Part shown: piece after piece, positions 1-6,765 of the stretch | How the letters are laid out: every line of letters begins with the position of its first letter | Position numbering within the stretch: the first letter of the stretch is position 1 | DNA from: a bacterium | GTDB taxonomy: Bacteria; Chloroflexota; Chloroflexia; Thermomicrobiales; UBA6265 | Assembly (NCBI GenBank): GCA_029977305.1 | Contig: JAPOLF010000109.1 | Coordinates: 1-6,765 of the forward strand | DNA: 6,765 bases | Direction of reading: 5' to 3' | Position numbers and translations under genes: made by a program | Notes under the pieces: model-generated | What the model was told of the DNA's origin: nothing | What the model saw: the letters and a program-made list of their open reading frames with translations, nothing else | Databases searched by the model: none

Positions 1-2
1 GC

Positions 3-281
3 CTCCGCACCATCGTCATCGCCCAGAAGGCCGGCGTCTGGAACCGTCTCGATCGTGCCGATTCGCTCGATCTCCCGGGCGATCTCGTACTCCGGCTCAA
101 CCGCAGCGCAAAGGCCCGAACCGGATGGTTGGGCCTCTCCGCCGCTGAGCAGCGATCAATCGCGCAGTGGATCACCAACGCCACCCGTGAGGGCACCCGG
201 CAAGAGCGCATTCGACGCACCATCGACGCCGCCAAAGCCGGCCGCGCCCCCGAGATGACGCTCGCCGACGACGGTCTCTAA
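3..281 (+). CDS. YdeI/OmpD-associated family protein, C-terminal part (5' end outside window)
   Basis: An open frame enters from the left edge and ends at TAA 279-281, leaving 92 visible residues. The pattern matches the C-terminal half of the YdeI / OmpD-associated (OmdA) family. First comes a W-N-R-L-D...L-D-L-P-G-D-L stretch (residues 13-28 of the visible part), equivalent to the family's W-x-x-L-x-x...L-x-I-P-x-D-L. Then comes an LSAAEQ...QWI...A-T-R-E-G-T-R-Q-E-R-I-R-R segment (about 45-71), equivalent to the family's LS...YLxWI..AK..ETRxxRI signature, and finally a short charged tail. The family is cytoplasmic and small; it has been loosely linked to bacteriocin protection or outer-membrane stress, and its biochemical role is not firmly known. 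The usual AK before the TR motif is AT here. The gene is convergent with the next one and their stop codons overlap. The family call is from memory of the motif pattern. Confidence 0.72.
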   Translation, partial: LRTIVIAQKAGVWNRLDRADSLDLPGDLVLRLNRSAKARTGWLGLSAAEQRSIAQWITNATREGTRQERIRRTIDAAKAGRAPEMTLADDGL

Positions 282-1414
282 CGCACCTTTCCGCGCGCCG
301 CCACCCGCCACGTGTCCACGATTTCCCCGTTCCGCACGATGATCAACTCATCGGTCAGGTTCACCGACGGGCAGACGTGGTTCGGAATCACCTCGTAGCG
401 GTCGCCCACGTGGAAGTCCCCCTGATCCTCCTCGGACAGCAGGACCACCCCATGCTCCTCGCTCAGTCGCGCCACCACCGCATTCGGGTGCCCCACGATG
501 TACCCATGACCGCCCTGGCTCAGGCTGGCGTCCATCGTGAGGGCTTTCGATCCGCAATCGAGGATGCAGCGGTCCGCCGCCGTTCGGCTCACCACCGTCG
601 CCGCGATCCGTGCCGCGCACCGATCCGGCCCCCACACCCCGTGGCGGAACCCGGTGTTGTCATTGAAGACATAGGTGCCGGGGCGCATCTCTGTCACGCC
701 CTTCACCGTCGGCGTGAAGCGGGAGGACGGCGTTGACCCGACACTCACCGTCCGCAACGGGATCCCCGCTGCGCGAATGCCCTCCGCCGTCGCCACTAAT
801 GCCGCTCCGGCGCCCTTTGCCTTCTCCTCGATCACGCTCGGGTCGCTCGCGCCTGCGTGTCCCTCATGGGTCATCACGCCCACAAGGTTCACTCCCGGCA
901 TCGCCGCGATGACCTTCGCCAGCGCAATCGCCTCCTCACCGGCCCGCGCCCCCGCCCGATCCTGCCCGGTGTTCACCTCGAGGTAGACATCCAGCACTTT
1001 TCCAGCACCGACCATCGCATCCGAAAGTGCCCGTGCCGCGTCCTCGGTGTCGACCGCGATCGTCATGTGCGTCCGGTCCATCAGCGCGATCAATCGCGCG
1101 ATCTTCGGCGCCCCCACCACCGGATAGGCCATCAGGATGTCCTTCACCCCGGCCTGATCCGCCATCACTTCGGCTTCGCCGAGCTTCGCGCAGGTCAACC
1201 CGACCGCCCCCGCCGCGATCTGCATGCGGGCGATCTCCGGCGTCTTGTGCGTCTTGATGTGCGGCCGAAGTGCCACTCCGTGCGTGTTGGCGAACGCCTG
1301 CATCTCGTCGATGTTCCGTTGCAAGATGTCCGCATCAACCACCATACATGGGGTGTCGAGCACCACATCCGGATTGACGATCGTTCCCGCGTCCGTGGCC
1401 ACTGCTGGTGTCAT
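278..1414 (-). CDS. D-threonine aldolase / D-serine dehydratase-like PLP enzyme (alanine racemase fold type III)
   Basis: A 378-residue protein, the normal length for the family. It is a cytoplasmic pyridoxal-phosphate enzyme with an alanine-racemase-like TIM barrel at the N-terminus and a small C-terminal metal-binding domain. Visible marks are LDTPCMVVD (19-27), R-P-H-I-K-T-H-K (50-57) with K54 as the expected PLP Schiff-base lysine, THEGH (182-186), the phosphate-binding SVGSTPS (224-230), MRPGTYVFND (243-252), and PNHVCPSVNL (344-353), where H346 and C348 match the divalent-metal (Zn/Mn) ligands of D-serine dehydratase and D-threonine aldolase. It should cleave a D-beta-hydroxy amino acid (D-threonine to glycine plus acetaldehyde) or deaminate D-serine; the sequence does not decide between them, and a D-threo-3-hydroxyaspartate dehydratase-like activity is also possible. 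The ATG at 1414 has a GAGG ribosome site at 1427-1424, 9 bases upstream. The stop is TAG, at the family's usual end (V-A-A-R-G-K-V-R). It follows the oxidoreductase gene by 65 bases, probably as the second gene of one transcript. Confidence 0.88.
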   Translation of the reverse strand: MTPAVATDAGTIVNPDVVLDTPCMVVDADILQRNIDEMQAFANTHGVALRPHIKTHKTPEIARMQIAAGAVGLTCAKLGEAEVMADQAGVKDILMAYPVVGAPKIARLIALMDRTHMTIAVDTEDAARALSDAMVGAGKVLDVYLEVNTGQDRAGARAGEEAIALAKVIAAMPGVNLVGVMTHEGHAGASDPSVIEEKAKGAGAALVATAEGIRAAGIPLRTVSVGSTPSSRFTPTVKGVTEMRPGTYVFNDNTGFRHGVWGPDRCAARIAATVVSRTAADRCILDCGSKALTMDASLSQGGHGYIVGHPNAVVARLSEEHGVVLLSEEDQGDFHVGDRYEVIPNHVCPSVNLTDELIIVRNGEIVDTWRVAARGKVR

Positions 1415-1423
1415 CGTTCCTGT

Positions 1424-1427
1424 CCTC
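1424..1427 (-). promoter_or_regulatory. Ribosome binding site of the D-threonine aldolase-like gene
   Basis: Read on the minus strand, the leader is GAGGACAGGAACG followed directly by the ATG. GAGG lies 9 bases upstream of the start. Almost the same string precedes the oxidoreductase start further upstream. This supports the ATG at 1414. Confidence 0.6.
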
Positions 1428-1479
1428 GCTGTTCCTGCTGCACGACTTGATCCATGGTCCGACTATTTCCCAACCTCGT

Positions 1480-2592
1480 CTACCCCACGCCGGATCCCAT
1501 GGGCCAGCGCGATCCGGTGGTGTCGATCCATCGTCCCTGATGCGTCGATCGCGAGATCGCGTCCACCAACTCCTGCACTTTCACCCCTTCGGCGAACGAG
1601 GGGCTCACCGGTCCGCCGTCACGGATCGCCTGCGCGAAGATCTCCTGCAGGTTCACCGTCGGCGCGATCAGGTAGTGCGCTCCGGTGTCCTGTTCCCCCG
1701 GGATCGCCAACTCCTGCAACTCCGCCGTCCCGTGTTGCGCCCCCCAGAGTCGACCGTCCCGCAGCACGATCTGGCCGTGCGAACCAGAGAATGTCATCTC
1801 CTCGCCGCCATCGAAGCCAGACGTCGCCGTCACATGAACGGTCGCCAACATCCCCTGTGGGAACCGCAGCACCACCGCGAAGTTGTCGTCCGCATCCACC
1901 TTGCCCATCCCGGTGCCATCCGGCAACCGCCGATGCTTCACCATCGTCGACATGGTCCCCGCCACCGCCGAGACGTCACCGAACCACCACTGCAGTGCGT
2001 CGATGTACTGCGTCCCTGTCGCGCCGAGCATCCCGCCCGCCTTGTCGGCCTCCATCAGCCAGCCCCACGGGCGATCCATCGGATCGTTCAGACTGCTCAG
2101 CGTCACGTGGATCATCGCCGCCTGCGGCTCGCCGAGATATCCGCTCTCGATCAACCGCTTGATCGCCACTCGCTCAGGCAGGAACCGCTGCTGCAGGTTC
2201 AGCATCGCCACCACGCCGACCCGCTCCGCGATCCGCAGCATGTCCCGTGCCTCGGCCACATTCCGCGCCATGGGCTTCTCGCAGAGGACGTGCTTGCCGT
2301 GCTCAAGCGCCGCGATCGCGATCGGGTGATGCAAATGCGGCGGCGTCGCGATGATCACCGCCTCAACATCCTCGTGCCGGCAGATCAACTTGTAATCGTC
2401 GCTGTGGAGGGGAATCCCAGCCTCGATCGCCGCCGACGCCGCCCGCTCCCCGCGCCGGGCCCCGATCGCGACCGGCTCAAGCAGCCGTGACTTGCGCATG
2501 GCCGCCAAATGGATCGACGCGCTCAGTCCAGCCCCGATCACCCCTACCCGGACTGGATCCACGGGGTCGGACGCCAGCTGCGATCCTTCCAT
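1480..2592 (-). CDS. Gfo/Idh/MocA family NAD(P)-dependent oxidoreductase
   Basis: A 370-residue protein, typical for the family. An N-terminal Rossmann fold carries the dinucleotide loop V-G-V-I-G-A-G-L-S-A (16-25) and H28. The family lysine motif follows at H-V-L-C-E-K-P-M-A (101-109), with K106 as the conserved catalytic lysine. The C-terminal alpha/beta substrate domain begins near residue 130. Family members oxidise or reduce hydroxyls of sugars, inositols or their derivatives, or act on related carbonyls; the substrate here cannot be read. One oddity is that the usual G-x-H-x-x-D active-site motif reads G-T-Q-Y-I-D (193-198): the Asp is kept and the His is Gln195. I chose the ATG at 2592, not the in-frame ATG at 2709, because an AGGAGG lies upstream (2609-2604) and the Rossmann fold starts about 12 residues in; the 39 extra residues have no family resemblance. 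The stop is TAG, about 13 residues beyond the usual end (near W355-I-D). It is the first gene of a likely two-gene minus-strand operon. Confidence 0.9.
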   Translation of the reverse strand: MEGSQLASDPVDPVRVGVIGAGLSASIHLAAMRKSRLLEPVAIGARRGERAASAAIEAGIPLHSDDYKLICRHEDVEAVIIATPPHLHHPIAIAALEHGKHVLCEKPMARNVAEARDMLRIAERVGVVAMLNLQQRFLPERVAIKRLIESGYLGEPQAAMIHVTLSSLNDPMDRPWGWLMEADKAGGMLGATGTQYIDALQWWFGDVSAVAGTMSTMVKHRRLPDGTGMGKVDADDNFAVVLRFPQGMLATVHVTATSGFDGGEEMTFSGSHGQIVLRDGRLWGAQHGTAELQELAIPGEQDTGAHYLIAPTVNLQEIFAQAIRDGGPVSPSFAEGVKVQELVDAISRSTHQGRWIDTTGSRWPMGSGVG

Positions 2593-2760
2593 CCGCGTTC
2601 TGTCCTCCTGTGTCGGTGCCGTGCCCTGTCGGCGGGCTGAATCTGATCGTAGCATAGGCCTGCGAGCCAACCCCCGGCCCTCGTACCATCCCCGGGTTGC
2701 ATGCCACACCGCTTTTCACTCCGACGTGGCACCTTGGATCGACACTGTGAGGGTAGCCCC
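2593..2760. promoter_or_regulatory. Divergent intergenic region, probable promoters for both directions
   Basis: These 168 bases lie between the divergent starts of the oxidoreductase (minus) and the cobalamin adenosyltransferase (plus), so promoters for both should be here. It is the most AT-containing stretch nearby around 2640-2656. Candidate -10 elements overlap there: TAGCAT on + (2650-2655), and TATGCT (2656-2651) or TACGAT (2651-2646) on minus. I see no convincing -35 partner for any of them, so the exact promoters are not assigned. I see no operator palindrome, riboswitch or terminator in the region. In particular there is no recognisable cobalamin riboswitch, although the + strand gene is a cobalamin gene. 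Confidence 0.35.
2604..2609 (-). promoter_or_regulatory. Ribosome binding site that fixes the start of the oxidoreductase gene
   Basis: On the minus strand AGGAGG is followed by 11 bases and then the ATG at 2592. The match to the anti-Shine-Dalgarno sequence is complete over six bases, though the spacing is long. It is the main reason to prefer this start to the upstream in-frame ATG at 2709. Confidence 0.65.
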
Positions 2761-3303
2761 ATGAAGCTTTACACCGGACGCGGCGACCAAGGCTCGACCG
2801 ATCTCCTCGGTGCCCGCGTGAGCAAGACCGATCCCCGCATCGAGGCCCTCGGTGTCCTCGACGAAACCTCTTCCGCCCTCGGCCTCGCACGGGCCGCCGC
2901 GCGCACCCCCCGCACCGGGACCGATCTCATTGCCGTTCAGCGCGACCTCTACAAGATCATGGCCGAGATCGCGTTCACCACCGAGCAATACCCCGACCGC
3001 GTCGAGATCGGCGAAGACCGCGTCCTCTGGCTCGAGCAGGAAACAGACGACATCACCGGGCAGGTCCCCCTCCCGCGTGAGTTCATCCTCCCCGGTGACA
3101 CCCCTCAGGGCGCCGCGCTCGATTGGGCCCGCGTGCTCGCCCGACGCGCAGAGCGTCGCCTCGTCACCGTCGCCGAAGACGGCCACATCCGGAACCCGGA
3201 GACCCTCCGCTACCTCAACCGCCTCTCCTCGCTCCTCTTCGCCCTCGCCCGCTGGGAGGAACACGACGCCGGCATGGCTCCCAAGATCGCCAAAGACGCC
3301 TGA
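2761..3303 (+). CDS. Cob(I)alamin adenosyltransferase, PduO type (ATP:corrinoid adenosyltransferase)
   Basis: A 180-residue cytoplasmic enzyme that transfers the 5'-deoxyadenosyl group of ATP to cob(I)alamin, making adenosylcobalamin for B12-dependent mutases, ribonucleotide reductase or similar enzymes. PduO-type marks are visible in order: the N-terminal ATP loop Y-T-G-R-G-D-Q-G-S-T (4-13); G-V-L-D-E-T (31-36) for the family's G-x-x-D-E-L; F-I-L-P-G-D (108-113), where PGG is more usual; an arginine-rich helix W-A-R-V-L-A-R-R-A-E-R-R (122-133); and Y-L-N-R-L-S-S-L-L-F (151-160), where L-N-R-L-S-D is more usual. The small departures do not suggest loss of function, since the ATP loop and arginines are intact. 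The start is ATG 2761, with GAGGG at 2749-2753, 7 bases away. The stop is TGA. It is first in a + strand run with proS and fumC. No partner B12 enzyme is visible in the window. Confidence 0.9.
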   Translation: MKLYTGRGDQGSTDLLGARVSKTDPRIEALGVLDETSSALGLARAAARTPRTGTDLIAVQRDLYKIMAEIAFTTEQYPDRVEIGEDRVLWLEQETDDITGQVPLPREFILPGDTPQGAALDWARVLARRAERRLVTVAEDGHIRNPETLRYLNRLSSLLFALARWEEHDAGMAPKIAKDA

Positions 3304-3340
3304 CCGACCCGCGCCTCCGGGGCAAGGGGAGGGGAGTCGC

Positions 3341-3349
3341 TGGTATCCT
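3341..3349 (+). promoter_or_regulatory. Possible extended -10 promoter element for proS
   Basis: TGGTATCCT, in the gap before proS, fits the extended -10 pattern TGn followed by a 4-of-6 match to TATAAT. There is no recognisable -35 hexamer at the right distance. Transcription would start about 40 bases before the proS ATG. If real, proS would have its own promoter in addition to any read-through from the adenosyltransferase gene. This rests on one short match only. Confidence 0.22.
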
Positions 3350-3357
3350 GACGTCAG
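3348..3357. repeat. 10-base perfect palindrome upstream of proS
   Basis: CTGACGTCAG is a perfect inverted repeat with no spacer. It overlaps the end of the possible -10 element and lies 35 bases before the proS start. Such a site could bind a dimeric regulator, but a 10-base palindrome can also arise by chance, and I see no second copy in the window. Confidence 0.35.
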
Positions 3358-3375
3358 CGATTCGCCCTCACCATC

Positions 3376-3381
3376 GGGAGG
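3376..3381 (+). promoter_or_regulatory. Ribosome binding site of proS
   Basis: GGGAGG lies 11 bases upstream of the ATG at 3393, the same long spacing as the AGGAGG of the oxidoreductase gene. It supports ATG 3393 (M-R-M-A-H-L-F-G-R-T), which matches the usual bacterial ProRS N-terminus. The second ATG at 3399 is also in frame but would be 17 bases from this site. Confidence 0.6.
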
Positions 3382-3392
3382 TTCTTCGGCCC

Positions 3393-5123
<1,731 letters not shown>

Positions 5124-5170
5124 GTCACACTCGCGTCCCCGTGGCGGCCACCCCGCGCCGGGCTATCAAC

Positions 5171-5174
5171 GGAG
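5171..5174 (+). promoter_or_regulatory. Ribosome binding site that fixes the fumC start
   Basis: GGAG lies 8 bases before ATG 5183. The upstream in-frame GTG at 5141 has no purine-rich site before it, and the 14 residues it would add do not belong to the fumarase family. Confidence 0.6.
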
Positions 5175-5182
5175 ACCCAACG

Positions 5183-6583
5183 ATGAGCAAGACCCGCATC
5201 GAAAAAGACACCATGGGCGAGATGGAACTCCCCGCTGATGCCCTCTGGGGAGCAACCACCCAGCGCGCTGTGGAGAACTTCCCCATTTCCGGCCGGCCCC
5301 TCCCGCCGGAGTTCCTTCACGCGCTCGGCATGGTGAAACTCGCCGCCGCGCGTGCCAACCGCGACTTCGGCCTGCTCGATCCCGCTGTAGCCGCCGCGAT
5401 CGAAGCCGCAGCCCAGCAAGTCGCCGACGGGCACCATGACGCCGAGTTCCCGATCGACATCTTCCAGACCGGATCGGCAACATCAACCAACATGAATGCC
5501 AACGAGGTGATCGGCACCCTCGCCACCCGAGCGCACGGCACCAAGGTGCATCCCAACGACCACGTCAACCTCGGCCAGTCCTCGAACGACGTGATCCCCA
5601 CCGTCCTCCACGTCGCCGCCGTCATCGGCATCGAGCAGCAACTCGTCCCCGCCCTCCGCTACCTTCACGCGTGCCTCGATGCCAAGGCGCGCGAATTCGA
5701 CGACGTCGTCAAGATCGGCCGCACCCACCTCATGGACGCGGTCCCCATCCGCCTCGGACAGGAGTTCAGCGGCTACGCCCGCCAGATCGAACTCGCCATC
5801 GGACGCGTCGAGGCGACGGTTCCCGGGCTGCGGGAACTCGCCATCGGCGGCACCGCGGTCGGCACCGGCCTCAACACCCATGCCGATTTCGGCAAGGCCG
5901 TCGCCCGCGAGTTGACCTCCCTCACCGGCACCCAGTTCAGCGAGGCGAAGAACCACTTCGAGGCACAGGCCGCCCAAGACGCCTACGTCTTCACCGCCGG
6001 TGCCCTCACCAGTGTCGCCGCCTCGTTGATGAAGATCGCCAACGACATCCGCCTGCTCGGCTCCGGGCCGCAGGCCGGCCTCGGCGAGATCATCCTCCCC
6101 GCGATCCAACCCGGCAGCAGCATCATGCCCGGCAAGGTCAATCCGGTCATTTGCGAGGCCGTCATCCAAGTTGGCGCTCAGGTCACCGGCAACAGCACCG
6201 CGATCACCATCGGCGGCCAGTGGGGCCAACTCGATCTCAACGTCATGCTCCCGATGATGGCCCACAACATGCTCGAGAGCCTGCGCTTGCTCTCGAACGT
6301 CTCCCGCCTCTTCGTCGACAAGTGCCTCGCCGGCGTCACCGCCAACGTCGAGCGCGCCGAGGGTTACATCGAGCGCTCGATCTCCATGGCCACCGCCCTC
6401 AATCCGCACATCGGTTATGAGGCCGCCGCCAAGATCGCCAAGGAGAGCTACGCCACCGGACGCACCGTCCGGGAGATCGCTTACGACACCTCGGGCCTCA
6501 GCAAGGACCAGGTCGACGACGCGCTCCATCCCCACAAGCAGACCATCGCCGGAACTGGCGCGGGCCAAGCCGCCGGCGGTTGA
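5183..6583 (+). CDS. fumC: Class II fumarate hydratase (fumarase C)
   Basis: A 466-residue protein, the length of E. coli FumC. It reversibly hydrates fumarate to L-malate in the TCA cycle, and is an iron-independent cytoplasmic homotetramer of the fumarase/aspartase superfamily. In order there are: the N-terminal R-I-E-K-D-T-M-G-E (5-13) and W-G-A-T-T-Q-R (22-28); T-G-S-A-T-S-T-N-M-N (96-105), the first substrate loop; H-P-N-D-H-V-N-L-G-Q-S-S-N-D (123-136); G-R-T-H-L-M-D-A-V-P (179-188), with H182 as the active-site histidine; and the superfamily signature G-S-S-I-M-P-G-K-V-N (311-320), with catalytic S313 and K318. G-S-S-I-M-P-G-K with N-P-V-I-C-E (320-325) favours fumarase over aspartase; the C324 is where Pro or Thr is commoner. 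I see no defect. It begins 59 bases after the proS TGA and may share its transcript. Argininosuccinate lyase and adenylosuccinate lyase are excluded by the N-terminal motifs. Confidence 0.96.
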   Translation: MSKTRIEKDTMGEMELPADALWGATTQRAVENFPISGRPLPPEFLHALGMVKLAAARANRDFGLLDPAVAAAIEAAAQQVADGHHDAEFPIDIFQTGSATSTNMNANEVIGTLATRAHGTKVHPNDHVNLGQSSNDVIPTVLHVAAVIGIEQQLVPALRYLHACLDAKAREFDDVVKIGRTHLMDAVPIRLGQEFSGYARQIELAIGRVEATVPGLRELAIGGTAVGTGLNTHADFGKAVARELTSLTGTQFSEAKNHFEAQAAQDAYVFTAGALTSVAASLMKIANDIRLLGSGPQAGLGEIILPAIQPGSSIMPGKVNPVICEAVIQVGAQVTGNSTAITIGGQWGQLDLNVMLPMMAHNMLESLRLLSNVSRLFVDKCLAGVTANVERAEGYIERSISMATALNPHIGYEAAAKIAKESYATGRTVREIAYDTSGLSKDQVDDALHPHKQTIAGTGAGQAAGG

Positions 6584-6602
6584 TCGCTCGCGTCAGGTGT
6601 TA

Positions 6603-6765
6603 CTAGAAGATCGTCGCTGTTTTTGAGATCGAGGCGCGGTAGTTGAAGGCAGCCAGGAAGTACGCCCCCTGCTGCGAGTCCGACGATGTCACCTGCCCGG
6701 TGATCGCCGTGCTCACCATGTCCACCAACGAGTAGTACATCAGGTTGTACAGCTGGGTCCCTTGG
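6603..6765 (-). CDS. Unrecognised protein, C-terminal 53 residues (5' end outside window)
   Basis: On the minus strand an open frame enters from the right edge and ends at TAG 6605-6603, directly followed by TAA 6602-6600. The visible peptide is rich in aromatic, Ser/Thr and Gln residues: it has Q-L-Y-N-L-M-Y-Y-S-L-V-D-M-V (4-17), then a polar I-T-G-Q-V-T-S-S-D-S-Q-Q (21-32), then G-A-Y-F-L-A-A-F-N-Y-R-A-S-I-S (33-47), and ends T-A-T-I-F. Its composition is unlike the charged Arg/Pro peptides produced by shadow frames here, and the codons are G/C-ending, which is why I accept it as a real gene end. It has no clear membrane helix. I do not recognise the family; a surface, phage-structural or bacteriocin-type protein are all conceivable but unsupported. 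It converges on fumC with 19 bases between the two stop codons. Confidence 0.55.
   Translation of the reverse strand, partial: QGTQLYNLMYYSLVDMVSTAITGQVTSSDSQQGAYFLAAFNYRASISKTATIF

Noticed and set aside
1408..2490. A 360-codon open frame on + opposite the oxidoreductase gene
   Set aside because: It is very rich in Arg, His and Pro with no family resemblance, and the opposite strand carries a clear Gfo/Idh/MocA protein.
2593..2709. A longer oxidoreductase starting at ATG 2709
   Set aside because: The extra 39 residues are low-complexity Arg/Gly-rich sequence, and a strong AGGAGG lies before the ATG at 2592.
2593..2760. A cobalamin riboswitch before the adenosyltransferase gene
   Set aside because: The leader available on + is too short for the usual fold after any plausible start site, and I see no B12-box-like segment.
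3304..3340. A terminator hairpin after the adenosyltransferase gene (CCTCC...GGAGG)
   Set aside because: The stem is only about five pairs with a long loop and no T-run, so it is not convincing as a terminator.
5141..5182. A longer fumarase starting at GTG 5141
   Set aside because: There is no ribosome site before it, and the added residues do not match the family; ATG 5183 has GGAG at good spacing.
5483..6568. A 361-codon open frame on the minus strand opposite fumC
   Set aside because: It is fully antisense to a textbook fumarase. It is rich in Gly, Asp and Glu with no motif, as expected for a shadow of C-ending codons.

Overview
This is a GC-rich window with strongly C-ending codons. It holds seven protein genes, packed closely, with no RNA gene, insertion sequence, CRISPR array or long non-coding stretch that I can see. 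The make-up is ordinary bacterial chromosome: tRNA charging, TCA cycle, cobalamin processing and amino-acid or sugar catabolism. The high GC and the style of the prolyl-tRNA synthetase and fumarase would fit a GC-rich Chloroflexota-like (Thermomicrobia-like) bacterium, but that placement is a guess from impression, not an alignment.

Layout. At the left edge is the C-terminal end of a YdeI/OmpD-associated family protein on +. It converges, with overlapping stop codons, on a two-gene minus-strand unit: a Gfo/Idh/MocA-type oxidoreductase (upstream) followed after 65 bases by a D-threonine aldolase / D-serine dehydratase-like PLP enzyme. A 168-base divergent spacer separates that unit from a + strand run of three genes: a PduO-type cob(I)alamin adenosyltransferase, a bacterial-type prolyl-tRNA synthetase (proS) and a class II fumarase (fumC), with gaps of 89 and 59 bases. 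At the right edge is the last 53 codons of an unrecognised minus-strand gene converging on fumC.

The main point of interest is proS. Its reading frame is interrupted by one in-frame TAG (4785-4787), inside the conserved stretch that reads W-P-A-TAG-V-A-P-Y. Immediately after it, in the same frame, come 111 codons that encode an apparently intact anticodon-binding domain ending at TGA. The TAG is therefore the only visible lesion in an otherwise complete 576-codon gene. It could be a recent nonsense mutation, a sequencing or assembly error, or a recoded or suppressed amber codon. Three other genes here also end in TAG. For at least two of them the TAG looks like a genuine terminator: one sits at the normal family end, and one is backed by an immediate TAA. 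That argues against genome-wide amber reassignment. The remaining one, the oxidoreductase, is ambiguous, because reading through its TAG would end exactly in an ATGA overlap with the next gene.

The two catabolic genes probably work together on an amino- or hydroxy-acid or sugar-derived substrate. The three + strand genes are housekeeping and need not be functionally linked.
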